A stretch of DNA of 64,000 nt from Rotaria macrura (lineage: Eukaryota; Rotifera; Eurotatoria; Philodinida; Philodinidae). This document shows, in pieces, positions 35,412 through 48,900 of the stretch (the stretch's first letter is position 1; the number at the start of each line of letters is the position of its first letter). Position numbers and translations under genes: made by a program. The DNA lies in NCBI GenBank assembly GCA_900239685.1, contig OENT01000706.1, positions 9,895-73,894 on the forward strand, written 5' to 3'. The notes below the pieces were generated by a model. It saw only the letters and a program-made list of their open reading frames with translations, did no database searches and was not told the origin of the DNA.

Positions 35412-36613
35412 TTCAATTGAATCTGATGTTAGTAAATGTAGTATTGATCTATAAAGGTGTATCCTTCAAAAACAACGCTGGCAATAAAAATAAGTCCACA
35501 AACGTTCAGTGTTTGGTTTTCTGTTACGAGAAATTTTCTTGATTTTTTTTTGCATTTGTCAAATATAATATTCTTTATGAATACTAACATGCACGCTTCG
35601 AATTAAGAAGATGAAGATACAGATAAGCAGATGATAGAGACTTTTCTCCTGATCGAAACGTATATAGACAGATCAGTCGCACAACTTAATAAAAGTTTCA
35701 TATCACGTAGCATGCTTTATTCAAGCTAAAAGTAAATCTGTTGAACTTGAAAGCATATTATCTATTGCATAGAGTATGCACATATGTTGCTTTCCCATAC
35801 AGTCACATAAACGCCAAACCGGTATTTTAACGCATTGAAGGAAAAAAAGGCAGAGAAAGAACGCGCTTAAGTCGTTCAGTTCACAGGAAAAGGAAGACAC
35901 CGCGTATAAACGAGTTGATCTCGCCATAACGCATTTTCACGCATCTAATAGATGAATTTTCAGAAATAAATGCATTTTAACAGTAGAGTTAACCTATCGT
36001 ATAGATGCAGATGAACTGTAACTCAACTCGTCCAATGTTACTGTCCTATTCCTTCCTTTGTCACTCCACTTCACGAAAATCATAAACGAGGAAGAGCAAC
36101 GATGTTTCGACACTTGTGAAGTTGCCATTTTGTTGCGTTATATTTCATTTTAATTAAAAATACTAAAAGGCTGAAGCTGATGCTTCTAAAATCTGTGAAC
36201 TAAATATTTATAAATATATAAATAAAAATTTTTTAAATTATTGATAGATATTAACTGAAACTGAATGAAAAACTCTGATTATTCAATGAAACAATAAAAT
36301 ATCGAATAAATATTTGCTAAGAGTTGTTGTAATCATAGAAATTGTTTTCCCGGGAATTTTCGTTTAATATGAGTAGTCAATTTTAAGATATCTAGTAACA
36401 CGTAAGTTGACTGTCTTCTAATTATAAGATCATTTGACAGACTATACTAGGATACAGAGCAACTCGTTATAATGCATTCTCAATAATGAAGAAAATACAA
36501 CATTAACACGTATCGCCGAATTTCTTTTTCTTTCACTAAACGCGTTTTAACGCTCAGAAATCAGAAAAAGAATTAATTTTTGACTGTGTAGAACGCGTTG
36601 AACGAAAAAAATA
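35412..36613. other. Intergenic, no gene seen
   Basis: AT-rich spacer with only short chance frames, ending at the MITE that starts at 36614. Confidence 0.4.
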
Positions 36614-37062
36614 CAAGGGGGAAACGGCGGATTTCGGATTTCTTTTGGATTTTTGAATTTTCAAAATCCCGAAATCCACCAGCAGTGTCCTCTTGAAAAT
36701 GAAGGAATTTCGAGCTGAAATTTTTATCATATGTAGATCTTGTGGTTCTTAGAATATTCTAAAAGTTTCAGCGTAAACGGATGTTTTTTCCTGAAGATAG
36801 TGCGATCGCAAGCAATACTCATATTTCACAGCACGGTCAGAAAATCCTTTTTTCTTGAAAGTTGATTATTTTAAGAGGGAAACATTCGTTTACATTGCAA
36901 CTTTTAGGATATTTTAAGAACCACGAGGTCTTCATATGATAAAAATTTCAGCTTGAAATTCCTTTATTTACAAGAGGATATTGCAGGTGGATTTTGGGAT
37001 TTTCTCGGATTTTCGGGATTTTTTTGGGATTGGTTATCCCAAAAATCCACGTTTCCCCCTTG
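36614..37062 (+). mobile_element. 449-bp hAT-like MITE, copy 1 of a two-copy family
   Basis: It begins CAAGGGGGAAACGGCGGATT and ends AATCCACGTTTCCCCCTTG, imperfect terminal inverted repeats, and the whole body is a long imperfect palindrome (for example TCATATGTAGATCTTGTGG against an inverted CCACGAGGTCTTCATATGA). The flanking 8-mers AAAAAATA and GAAAAATA match at 7 of 8 positions. The centre holds GTGCGATCGCAAGCAATACT. A second copy, reversed, lies at 49254-49711. No coding capacity. Confidence 0.75.
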
Positions 37063-40000
37063 GAAAAATAAAACGCATTGTTTTAAAGGGTTATTTTCTG
37101 AATTTTAAGTGCTAAAGTTCCATCGCAGTTCATATTGTGATCGAGCAGCACACTATAAAAAGCAACTAAAAGGCAAAAGCTTAACATATCATCGCAATAA
37201 TCCAATAAAAAAAATACTCTAATCAGATTATAAATGATAAGAAAAATGAAAATGACTTTCTTGAATATCTCATCATAGAACGGTATCCATTCAACAAAAA
37301 AATATAATATTGATCACAAGAAACACAGTATCGTAGAGTTACATAAAATCATTAATTATTTTGTCAATGGAAAAAGCCAGCGATAACATTTGACTGAATT
37401 TCAAGAGTCTTTTACACTCTACTATCATATATTTTCAAAACTATAGAAGTCTTACAGATATTACGCGACTATGTTCCAGTCATATAGATTCTGTCATACG
37501 ATTTCAAATATGCCATTGTTTTTAATACCCAAATATCTATATGTATTTAAAAGGGAGAATTCATAAGAAACTCACTATTTAATGTATGACGATACATTTC
37601 GATGAAACAAGAAGTTAATAAATGTATATCTACTTGTTGGCCGACTACTATACGTTAACGGGACAATAGATAAGGAACGGTAAAAACAATAGACGGATAG
37701 CTGTGTAGATGTTATAGCTACAAAGGACACAACATTCATCATGTTTCACGTTGGTTTTTTTCTTTTTTATTAATACCTAGGAAGTCAAATTTGAGGGTTA
37801 CATAAATTCAACGTTACACATCACATTAATAGAAAGAAATATTTCATAGGTGTAAAATAGACTTAGGAGTACTGCTGGCAATATTTTTTTCAATCTTATT
37901 ATTTACATTATTTAAAAAGAAATTAACAAATAAAAACAATCGAAGGCAAAAATGCTTTCATACATTCAATAAGTAAAACTAAAAACGACGTCTAAATGAT
38001 TACAAAGACACGAACTTTTCTACATTTTTAACTGTACCGATGCTAACAACAACTCGAGATCCGTCTATGTCATGTTTTATCTCATTGAAGAATCAAATAA
38101 AAACTAGAAAAATTTACTGAATGAAAGAGATGCAGTAATTTTTACAAGGATGAATATCTGAATCATGACTGATGAAAAATAGAAGATATACTTTTTATGA
38201 CTTACATAAAAATAAAGAGTTCATAGATCGTACAATGAAGTTGAAGTCATGCATTCGAATATTCGAATAGAAAACATAAATGATCTGTTTTATATTTTAA
38301 AGTGAAAACAATACATTCAACTATGTGCAAACAAAAGGATAAAGTTAATTTTTCGAAAACTTCAGTATGAAATTGTGTTTTCGAGTTATTCAGACTGAAA
38401 ACTATTCTTTTTAGTTGTCAACGTAATTAGATCTGTACAGAACTGTGCATTGTCTCATTATAACTATTTTCGTAAATATTCAAGAGATCCTATTTTAAAT
38501 TTTCAGCTATTTTAGGTTTTAGGACTAAACATTTTCTTACAATGTTATGATAGAAAAAAATTTAATTAATTTCTCATAGCTTTCAGTGCAACTCTTGTAC
38601 GTAGAAAAGCTACTATAACGAAGACAATTGGTTACATCTATTCATTGGCTTTACTTGGAGGTTTTTCTAACATTACCTTCGAGTTATTCAAATGATTCAT
38701 GCCCATGTATCCAATTATTGTTAGACACTTTACACATTTCATGGTATTTTTACTTCTCTAATCATTTTTAACAATAAATACGCTTACTTGCTATTTGATA
38801 TTCAAGTATATCACTCTTTTTTGTCTGCCCGCAATTTTTTCCCTCTCTGTAAGTATGAAACTGACAGAGTTTCTTTTTAATTACTTTGTTTTACCTGAAG
38901 TATTCGAATAAAGCTTCGTCATCAGTTAATATCTGTGTCTTGTCCACGCTCAGTTTTTCTTGCATTAGGGTTAGTTCCCATTAATGCAGTTCGCTCTCTG
39001 TCGCAAAATGACATAATGCGTTCTTGATTTCAGTTACGACGTAGTGTGAAAAGAGCGATTATGCTAGATCGAACGATGTGTTATGTATTACACTATTTCC
39101 AGAAAATTTTTTTCGAAAACTTTGTTCGTTTTTTTTATTAATATAAATTAGTTGATTTAAATAATAACTTAACGCGGTTTGTAGTCCGTGAAATAATCCA
39201 ACTGCAAATTGACTTTAGTACTGATACAGATTACAAGACGATTCTTTATAAGTATGTACAGTTCGAGAGTGGTGCTCAAATTCCATTCTTGTACGTCAAA
39301 CAAAAGCAAAATGTATGCCTCTACATAGCGTCGCGTTCCTAGTTTCCACCTGTTTCTGTTTATTTTAAACCTTGTTATTTATATTTTTTACCAACATTTT
39401 TCATCTGAAGGATATCGTTCTTCATAATTATAAAAAAAAATTCTTATCAATATTTACTGATGTTTTGGGTTCTTAATAATTGCATTGACACTTAGAAACA
39501 TTGAAAAATATGAAATATTCTTATTCTCCACAAGAGCTATTAACTAACACACTACAATCATCAAGAGAAATAGATGAAGTTTCTAATGCTGATGTTAAAA
39601 TGGTTTGTCACAATGTAAAGCACGTTCTTTCATATTTAGAATAAGTGGGTAGCCAAAATTAGTATAGCAATATTTTCATCTTCACTAATAGCAGCTGGTT
39701 TATCATATGCTCGAACTAAATCAACATTTATTATATGAAATGTCGGAGCACAATGTTCTAATTAAAAACCGAATTTTTACATTCTACAATTTCAAAATCC
39801 GATGAATTTACGAGTAAAACATTTTGGAAAACACATGCCATTCTAATGTTTCTACAAAGAGTAGCCTTTCAATATATGGGCAGGAGAGGGACGGGGTTGA
39901 CAAAGAAAATACGAAGGAATATCCATTTTAGCGTATCATTTCTATAGTGTGAAGGTGTTTGAAAAAGTATATTTACTTGCTAATTTCATTTTTTTTTATC

Positions 40001-40579
40001 TATTTTCATCATTGGTATCGTTCTAGATATGCCAAAGAATCAGCAGTTGTAATTTTTCAGAATGCACATGAATTAATTACAAACAGTAATTCCGATTCTA
40101 ATGCATTAACATCAGAAGAAACCACTAATAGAAACGTCAACGTCGGTGATAATCATTCAATTTACTCATCGTTCAATGATAATGTAAAAGTTCTTCATTA
40201 CTACACGAAAACAAAGTTGAAACATAACTCTATATCACATTCATACTTTCTGATTTTCGATTGATGCTCCGTTAGGAAAAATACGAGCATTCACACCTAT
40301 TGTGTTCGTTCTGTTGACCATAAATCAACCAAAAGATATCGACTAATCACGATGCATATGAAAGTTCAATTATTTTACTATTTGTACAGAGTATTTTACG
40401 AAATATGAATGTGATTTGTGTACAAAGTAAAGGTTGCATGTAATCTTCGAAAACATGAATCTATTTGACTTAATTACATGAAAAAACTCTTCAATAGATC
40501 GCGATGTTTTCGTTTTTATGTCTATTTTTAATCCAAAGAAAAACAAACAACAACTGGAAAAAAACAGAGAATCGACCTA
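37063..40579. other. Non-coding, no supportable gene
   Basis: 3.5 kb of AT-rich DNA downstream of the mS27 gene. A few frames at 39480-40260 have ordinary-looking composition (a Ser/Asn/Thr-rich 100-codon piece at 39959), but they are broken by stops and no splice model restores a recognisable protein. They could be the worn remains of a gene. Confidence 0.35.
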
Positions 40580-43500
40580 TTAGAAAAAGTATTGTTTGTA
40601 ATAAGGTGTTTTGCCACTGGGAGGTAAATCTTCTTTTCGACGTTTCAATTGTTCTTTCAATGGAACATAATCAACAAGACTGTATTTCCAATTTTCGGCA
40701 AGATATTTGTATGGTGGCCAAACACGAACATCACTCATTTCTTCATCACGTAATTTCTTATCAAGATGTAGCGAACGACGTGGTTCCATTCGATTCCAAT
40801 GGTAATGTTGTCGAGCTAATTCAAAATATTCTTGTTCACCTGGTGCATGCACATTTTCAAAACTTTCATCAACAAATTCTTTATCTTGTGAATGCATAAC
40901 AATACGTGATTCATTTTCGAAAAAGCTCAATAATTCATCACGTTCTTCTAATAAACGAAGACGTTCGAGTAGATTGAGTTTTTTTTGTTCAATAACAAAA
41001 CGATGAATTTGATCATCAAGTTGTTCTTGTCTTTCACGTGTCCAAATATCAATTTGTTGTTCATGTTTTTTGGTATCTTGCTTATCAGCAAGTGCAGCTA
41101 TTTCAATCAGATTTTTTTCCACGAATTCCTTTAAATCTAATGAAACGATTTTATTGCCTTGACGAAGTTGAGGTAGTTGTTTTTCCTATTGTATAAAATT
41201 AATAAATCCTATTTCAATGAAATTTTCGGTTGTTTTTTTTGGCTCACCTTAATGATATCACGTGCAGCTTCAGGAATCAACTCTAAGCTGCGGTAAGGAC
41301 TTTGAGGTAAACGCTCTTTTGCTTCAATTGGATTATGAACATATTCATCAAGTTCTTTTTCTAGAATTTGTACCTAAACCGATGAAAATAGAATAATAAC
41401 CAATAAGAGACGATGTCATTTCTAGAAAGTGAACATGGCAAAAACGCTCGATTTCGTATGACCATGAGCACATGCTTATGATGAGAAATATGAATTAACG
41501 TGAATGCCAAAAATAGAGAGGGAGAGAAAGAAATGACCACTACTGAGCTGATTGTGTGGTTATGTCTTTTATTTGTGTGAAGACTTAGTAGTCAGATGTA
41601 TTTACTGCGTCCGAAAGAGTTAAAAATATGTAAGAATACTTTTTTTCTAGATTTTTGTCTATCGAAAACATGCCTCGCTTCTGATTTCATATGTAAACAA
41701 ATCAAGTATATATTGACATCCGTATAATCCTTCGTATAAAGGAAAATATCCGTGACTAAATTGAATATGTTCAAGAAACAGAGATCATTAATGCAACAAA
41801 ACTTATTCTACTAGTTTTTCGAATAAATAGCATACGAAGGATCAGAGCTTCGTATTCTACTAATGAAGGAACTTTTCAACTATCCCCATTCAATAACAAT
41901 AAATAATTCGTTAGATATACTTTGAAGTGTTCTAATAAAAGCTCTAAAACAATGTGAGTTTTCTTTCAGATTCGAAACATGAGGAAAAATCTATTTTTGA
42001 GAAATGAGAGCAGATATCTTGCTTTGATTCAAGTCTAACATTGTGAATAGTTTCAATAGAAAACTTAGAATACTCCCAATAAAACCTCATCGTGATATAA
42101 GATTTACAAGTATATTGTAGATACTATACCATAGTATATGTACTCAGAGTCCTTCTATCTTCAAACAATTTAGTTCTGTGTCTGTGAATCACTTTTATAG
42201 AATCTAGTAGCACAATTGACACCAATAAATTTACAAAATTTCAGCTTTTAATTCATAGATTTGAATCTTACTAGAAAACTGATAGCTCTATGACGAACCC
42301 AAATTCATTGAGAGTTTTTACACGAGCACTCATCAATAACTCGAGGTAATGATTCCTTGAAAGTAGATGGTAGCATTTGAAAAGATTCTCTCGTCCACTA
42401 GCGTCTCATTATACTATCATTTTCTTCTTTTTTTTGTGGCGCATTTCTCAAATAAGACTAATAGAGTTCAATCACTATGAAACACAGATCGCGCCAATCG
42501 AAATCGTTTGCAATTGATGTTCGGTGGACTACAATTCTTAAACAATGATTTACACTGTAAATGCTCGACTTTTATTAGATTTAGAATTCTATTTCGAAAA
42601 AGTAATACTATTTAAATTAAATTAGAGTCAGCAAAATAAAATCATTTAATCAAACGGCTCATTAAAACTGCTACTGTAATTAAACTACGTCCATATTCTT
42701 CGTAACAACGATACAAGATGTATGAATATTTTAGTGTCTATTTCCTAATTATTCTCTAACATCTGTCTTGAATCATATTTCAGTAAAAAATATATATTTA
42801 TTTACAATTGTTTCATCAAGTTTTAATTGATCATTTTGTAATATTCTTTGAAGTACATCACAAACACGACCGAATTTCTTATAAAGAATATGACCTAAAA
42901 CCTGAAAAAAAAACAAAAACAGTAGTTGTCTATAAATTCTAACCAATGAACAATCTTACTTGTAATGAAATAGTAGCACTAGTGTCTGCATGACGACTCA
43001 TATATGCCATTGTTTTACCGAGTAATTTACGTTTATCGGTTAAATCGAAGTGATCATCATTTGTATGATTACGAACAAAATTAACTTTAACTTTGACCTA
43101 AAAATGAAGAGGAATGTATCCAACAAGAAACAGAAATGCATTTTAAAAACATGCGTTCATCAGCATACAATATCTTCATCGTCATCTTCATCTTCTGTAC
43201 GTTTAAAATCTTCATCGGTTGCTACTAAATAAAAATTATAGCATGCATTTAAACCAAGTGCACGTGTCAACTGATCATCGCCTTCATCTTGTAGCATAAG
43301 ATTTGTACAGATTTGTGCAGCTTCTATTTTTGTTCAGAATCATTTAATAGAACTATGTTTGACTTTAATAAAGAGAAAAACATTTCAAAAATCTTTACCG
43401 TTATAATTCTTTTCCAGTAAAAATGCATTCAATAAAAGATTTGCTGAAAATCGATCAAGAAATATTCCATATTTAACCTATAATTAGATTATCAAATTAA

Positions 43501-44461
43501 AGAAGAATTTCATTGTTTTTTTTATAGATATTAAAATACTTTATCACGTAAAATTGGTAATAAACGTTCTTTTTGACCAAGATCAAGATAATTACGAACA
43601 AGTGAATATGCTAGTGAAGGTTGAAATTCAAGAGCTTCCGGCGTACGACGAAATCTAAATATGAAATCAAAAAGAAATGTGAGAGAAAAACAAATCTGTT
43701 CTTACTTTTCTAAAATTGTTTCTGTCAATTTAAGATCTTCAGTTGTTTCAACATGAGTTAATTTTGCTGCAAGCTGAAAATTAGAAAACATATTTATTCA
43801 TAAATACTTACAAAAGAGCAGAATTACAACACCATCTGAATGTTTGACAATGTAACTATGTAGCAACATTATTTCTCATTTCAATAACGAATTTTATCTC
43901 TATGAATAAAACAAGCTGCAATAGTGAAGTATTTAACAACATAATTATCGATTGCTCTCTTACGATATTCGAGTCACATACTCATTGGACATGTGGTTCC
44001 AATCTGTCAACTATGTTTTATTTATCGATAAAAAGGCGAAATCACGTCGTTCAGAACTCTCATATTCAATGAACTCATCTCATATGCGTAGATACTTACA
44101 ATTTCAATGTCGAGTGAACTAACATATTTCTTTCGAATTAATTTATCTTCTACGTCGATTAAAAGTTCACCTTAATGAAAATACAAAGAACATAGTTGAA
44201 GTTTTCTTTTTTACTACGAAATTATTTTATACATACTAATATTTGTTTTTTGCAGAATTTCACTTGCTAATGATTCATCCCATTTATCAAATGCTTGATA
44301 TGTATCTGATAGATACATTCGAACATCTTAAGAGAAAATTAAAAATAACAATGTCAATGAAACGAATAATCGTCGAGAGTTTTTGTCTTACTTGAATATA
44401 AAAATGGTTTTTTAATCGCTTGATGCGATCCTCTAAGTACATGTTGAACTAATCGAAACAT
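40580..44461 (-). CDS. MRPS27: Mitochondrial small-subunit ribosomal protein mS27
   Basis: Eleven minus-strand exons join in frame: 44461-44392, 44326-44237, 44170-44100, 43773-43706, 43654-43540, 43477-43399, 43323-43169, 43097-42960, 42901-42806, 41373-41248 and 41185-40580, a total of 1614 nt or 537 residues. Every intron is GT..AG. The N-terminus MFRLVQHVLRGSHQAIKKPF is basic and amphipathic with no acidic residue, as in mitochondrial presequences. The middle carries the family signature KYGIFLDRFSANLLLNAF, a PPR-type helical pair, and an acidic loop follows (TEDEDDED). The C-terminal part is a coiled helix rich in Glu/Gln/Lys plus a WKYSLVDYVPLK tail. Mammalian mS27 is about 410 residues, so this form is longer at the C-terminus. 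It is part of the mitoribosome small subunit. Introns are mostly 50-70 nt, except 326 nt (after exon 3) and 1432 nt (after exon 9). No lesion seen; identification is by recalled family motifs. Confidence 0.85.
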
Positions 44462-45904
44462 TACTTTATCATTGATCTGAAACTATCACAACGAATCTCT
44501 ATGTATCACTAGAAGTTTAGGTAAGGTAATAGATACATTTTTTTTTCATTGCATGAAAATGATATTGAGCCTCTGTTGTACACTAAAGAGGGCGTTCGAT
44601 ACAAGCGAATGCATATATGTTTGCAGCGCAGATAATCACAGTATGAGACGTAGAGAAAAGAGTATGTTACTATACGTTTCATATTTCATATAGTTTAAAA
44701 AATGTCGTTTAGGTTGAAAATCAAATATTCAAAGTATAAGAAGTGTTTATTGTATTTTATATAAAATCGACTTGAATTACGAAAAAATGTGCAGATTTCA
44801 GTAGAAATCTTGTAGTGTCAGAACACTCTTTGAACAAGAATTTACGTAATAATTACACAATATTTTTCTTCAACTACAATAAATTTTCGTAGTTAAAAGA
44901 TTATCAGCTCTCGATATAGTAGACAACAAAGTAAGATAAGAAGACATTCTATCATAAGACCGTCCTATTTGCTTCTTTATACAGTATTGTTTAAGTCGCA
45001 TAAATATTCATTTTATCTTTAACAATGCAATCATCGCGCGGTAAATAGATTAACGAATGAATTTTCCTATGAATCGAATCGCTAATTTCTGAACCATATA
45101 GGACAGTGCAGATGATGAAAAAAGTGATTTGGGAAAAGTAATGCAAACAATTTTATTTTACTATTCTTAAATGATCCATCAACACAATCGTTCTTGTGTA
45201 AATTTCTTCAATATCTCCGTTGTATTTTATGATAGCTTTAATCTAATTTTTGCGCAAGATTTCTGATTTGATTTTTCGCAAATGCTTCGTACTAGTTGCA
45301 CACGTATTCGACGAAAAAAAAATACTAAATACGATAATTTCTATTTAAAATAATAGTCCCATATTAAATCGATCTTGATTAAAATATTGAGGAAATATGC
45401 AGAGATTCTAGTGTTATGGACCCTAGATTGTATGAAAAAATTTTCTATGACTAATTTTGTCAAAGAATCTAGATTGACTTAGCTTATTACGCGGGATACA
45501 AGAAAGCTATATATTTCTTTTAGCTTTCATTTTGCGAAATCATATCAATAAGGAATGAATTTTCCATAAAAAGATAAAACTATTTTAAAATGTCAACATT
45601 TTCTTGATCGTCTCTTATGGTATCAAAGTCAATATCGATTCAGATACTCAGTGGATATGCACTTCCAACCAATACAACTGTCAAATCAATAAAGACTAAC
45701 CAATATTATTTAAAATTCTCATATTCAACGAACTCTATTCATCTATATGGATGCTTTCAATTTCAATATCTAGTGCATGACTATATTTCGTCGTGAGAAA
45801 TTTTATTTTTTCTATCAATCAAAATTAAAAGGTTAAAAAGATTTATTTCACATGAAAAATTACAAGCAAATGCGTTATTCATCTAGTGGAGTCTGATTCG
45901 TATA
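44462..45904. other. Spacer between mS27 start and eIF3c remnant
   Basis: 1.4 kb without a gene. A stretch near 45600-45800 faintly echoes 43980-44170 (words such as CTCATATTCAATGAACTCAT and CAATTTCAATGTC), which suggests a small diverged duplication of the mS27 exon 3 / intron region. The promoter of mS27 should lie close to 44462. Confidence 0.4.
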
Positions 45905-48900
45905 CTATCGATTGGATCGTGAATAAAAATGAATGAACTTTTGCTTTTGTTCATGTAATTGAGAGATCTTTTCCAATAATTCACCTAGAAGATTTTCTAC
46001 TCGTGATGATCTATTTTGATTCAAAATAGCCATTTGATTAGAATCTTCAATTGAAGCCTAAAGAAAAACGAGTAAATCATTCGTTCTATACTAGAATAAA
46101 ATAGTTTAAATACTATTAGTTGTTCGCGAAAAATCATCGTGCAAATAATTTCATATATCTACTTGTTCAATTGGTAATTCAAACATATTGGCTAAGTTTG
46201 ATATTGACATAGAGTTATATATCATTGCATTAGTAAATAAATAACTACTTAGTGATTCTTCTTTAATTTTAGTTTTTAGTACTTCGAATATATTCGTTTG
46301 TTGTGGCATAAAATTCCACACCTAAAAGAATGAAAATAAAATATCACACGCTCAATTCAACAGTCAACATGACATTGTTATCAAAGTCCCTTTTCCATGT
46401 CGTAGTGATTTCCTGAAGAAAAACCGATGAGTCTCATTTAACAAGTATCCTAACTGTTTATCTGTCCAGTTGTACTATTTTAATATAAAACGCGATTAAC
46501 TTCGATAAATGTAACAAAAACATCAATCGATCTTACCAGATCATTTACGATCAAATGATTGTGATTCATTTCGAAGCTTGCAATACGAATGACGACAGGA
46601 GAAATAGTTATCTTTTTCATCCATCGTTAAATATGAATGATGATTTTATTCAAATATATCTGATGAGGATGGCAGCACTCGCTTGAGAAAAAGTAAATAA
46701 TGCAGAAGAAATAAGTGGTACAGATGAAGTTGTTCTACGATGTGTACAGTCCTATCTCAAAAAGAAAATTTAGGTATTGTGAAATAGTCACTCTAGCTGT
46801 ACTGTACACAACTGCTCGTCTTGATTACTATGCTTAGATATCATTCTTACTACGCTATGACATTCTTCTAGATCAGTGCTATAATCGATTGATAAATGGT
46901 AAAATGGCTGATTAGAATCACATGTCTATCCAATGATAAAATGTTGAATAGAAAAATGACTCGAAACATGTAGTAGTTTATGAGAATATGTAAAGGGCAG
47001 TCACTTTAAAGAATTTCTTTAAAAGGAATCTCAGAACTAGTGATTAAAATAACGTATGTTTTGAAGATTCCTTTTACGAAGTCTGCCTGAAAAAAGATGT
47101 GAAGGTGTAGTTTTTCTGATCAACAAAAGGGTTAACAACAAGGGAAATTCTTAAAGCATTCAATCAATGTAATTTCAGTCACTACCGTGACGGTCGGCTT
47201 TCTCGACCAGTTTCAAGTATCTATTCAAAATTATAATTTGTTTTTAGTTGTCTACTTAATCTACGACTGTGTACGAATTTATTTCGAAAAGCACAGTTAT
47301 TCTTACTTTCTTCGTAAAATGTTTCTGATGTCAACTCACAGAAGTTGAATTATTTCGAATCTTTTGCAATTCGTTGTAATTTTTACATAAATAGTTAACA
47401 TTTTCACTCATATTTATATCGTATACTGACCTCTAACTTTGCATTCCTACCGACACAATTCTTAGTAAATTTCATATAAAAAAGAACACATTTTAATTTT
47501 CATCTATAAAAAGAACCTTAGGTAAGAGAAACACGAACTATTTCAGATTTTTTTACATGAACATATTCTCTATCGATTATTTGTAATTTATAAATTATAA
47601 CATATATAAACTTACTAGTTTATTCATTTTATCATCAAACAAACAATTGGCACATGTGTTCCAATCGGCAACTTCAAATGCATGACTAGCTGATACAATA
47701 TGTACTTGGATTGTCTCCATTGATTCAAAACTCATATATTTATCAGTTTGACGCATTACAATATCATAAGGTTTACTTGTAAAATTTTTACGGGCACATG
47801 GAATTACAATAAGCATGGCTGATATTAAATAAACACATTCAATTAATTGTAAATTAATATGCACGTGCAATTGTAAAGCATATTGCTGTTCTTTCGTATT
47901 ATGATTACCACTTATTTGAATATCCTGTCCCAATAAGAGTTTCATACGAGTTCGTGGTTGTAAATTCAATAATATTTGCTGTGCGTCATGTATTGAACAA
48001 AAACGAAATGCACATAAACCTAATTGAACCATGATTCGATTGTATAGAATCTGTGTCGAAATATCTGACAGATGAATTGCTTCATGTACACGACTCGTCA
48101 CTATCAAATTAAGTGCTTCACAATAAAAATTATGTATTGATAAATGATATATATGACAAAGATTTACTCGTTGACGTGCACGATTTGAAATAGCATTCAT
48201 ATAGATGTATTTACATAGACGATCCATTAATGAAATAAAAGACCAATTACATGTTTTATCGTATTTATAATAAATACATTCAATAAGACATTGATAGATC
48301 ATACATAAATGTTCAGCTTGAATAATGTTTTTCTTTGCATTGAAGTTTAACTCGAAATAAACTTGTATTCTATCAATTATTGAATGTATACGAAATTCAT
48401 CTTTCAAACGTTCCACATAACTGTGACTATGATGGTCGATATTTCTTAAAATTTTCGTATATTCTTCATTGATTCTCATTATAATTGTTACTATATCATC
48501 GTGCAACATGTACAATATTGATTCTTCCTATGCCACAAGCATTAACATATATATGTATATGAATATAAAACTAACACAAAATAAATAGTCAGCTTCCGAA
48601 GAAAATCACTCGAAACAGAAAGAGTATTTCTACCTAAGGAATACAGATAATTTTTAGTCCGAATAATTTTTAACAGGTCTTTAGTACGACATGTTGACAT
48701 GCGACGGATTATACTATGTATTACCCCCTCCCTACGCTCGTAAAAAGCTATCCTAATATAAACTGCATGTATTGAGGATCCTTCGTTCAGAAAACGACAT
48801 CTCCAATTTCAGTCGAAAGTAAAACGATTGATACTAAAGACAACGATGCTGTAGTAGAAGAGAAGCCATCGAGTGTGAGAATAACATGTTATTTACCATT

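Noticed and set aside
39480..40264. Possible gene remains including a 101-codon frame at 39959
   Set aside because: Stops and lack of a working splice model; no family recognised.
40504..40899. 131-codon plus-strand frame
   Set aside because: Antisense to the last exon of mS27, which is strongly supported.
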